Source: an uncultured bacterium | GTDB taxonomy: Bacteria; Bacillota_I; Bacilli_A; Izemoplasmatales; Hujiaoplasmataceae | Assembly: GCA_903844055.1 (NCBI GenBank) | Contig: CAIMSF010000203.1 | Span: forward strand, 1-52,692 | Length of the DNA stretch: 52,692 nucleotides | Direction of reading: 5' to 3' | Part shown: in pieces, positions 49,979 to 52,692 of the stretch | Layout: every line of letters starts with the position of its first letter | Position numbering within the stretch: position 1 is the first letter of the stretch | Position numbers and translations under genes: made by a program | Notes under the pieces: model-generated | Told to the model about the DNA's origin: nothing | Seen by the model: the letters and a program-made list of their open reading frames with translations, nothing else | Database searches by the model: none

Positions 49979-52692
<2,714 letters not shown>

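Overview
GC-rich (~60%) bacterial chromosome segment from a Firmicutes/Mollicutes-like lineage (inference from gene order and protein style). Nearly all of it is conserved housekeeping DNA on the + strand. It contains three blocks. (1) The distal spc/alpha ribosomal operon: rplF(3' part)-rplR-rpsE-rpmD-rplO-secY-adk-map-infA-rpmJ-rpsM-rpsK-rpoA-rplQ, then ecfA1-ecfA2-ecfT-truA. (2) A minus-strand ZnuBC-type metal transporter, then a B. subtilis yaa/yab-like block (tmk-holB-ricT-trmN6-rsmI-DJ-1-metG-yitT), rplM-rpsI, and an accessory stretch. The accessory stretch has a BspA-like lipoprotein, a GH13 lipoprotein, a heterodimeric ABC exporter, a PEPK-repeat/DUF1508 protein, cardiolipin synthase, a 36-aa membrane peptide, rmuC, csp and a GGDEF protein. 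(3) The cysS-mrnC-rlmB-sigH-like-rpmG-secE-nusG block, two large MacB-like ABC transporters, then rplK-rplA-[L10 leader]-rplJ-rplL-rsmC-rpoB-rpoC(5' part). No CRISPR array, tRNA, rRNA or transposase was recognised. I do not see a convincing wholly new system. The items most worth a second look are: a TruA with an NTF2/SnoaL-like N-terminal extension; a four-module DUF1508 protein on a ~25-unit PEPK stalk; the transporter pair inserted between nusG and rplK; a possible SD-sequestering rplM leader; an L10 leader with attenuator; a recurring GTGATAnAAT promoter motif; and the rearranged order of the ribosomal/RNAP clusters.
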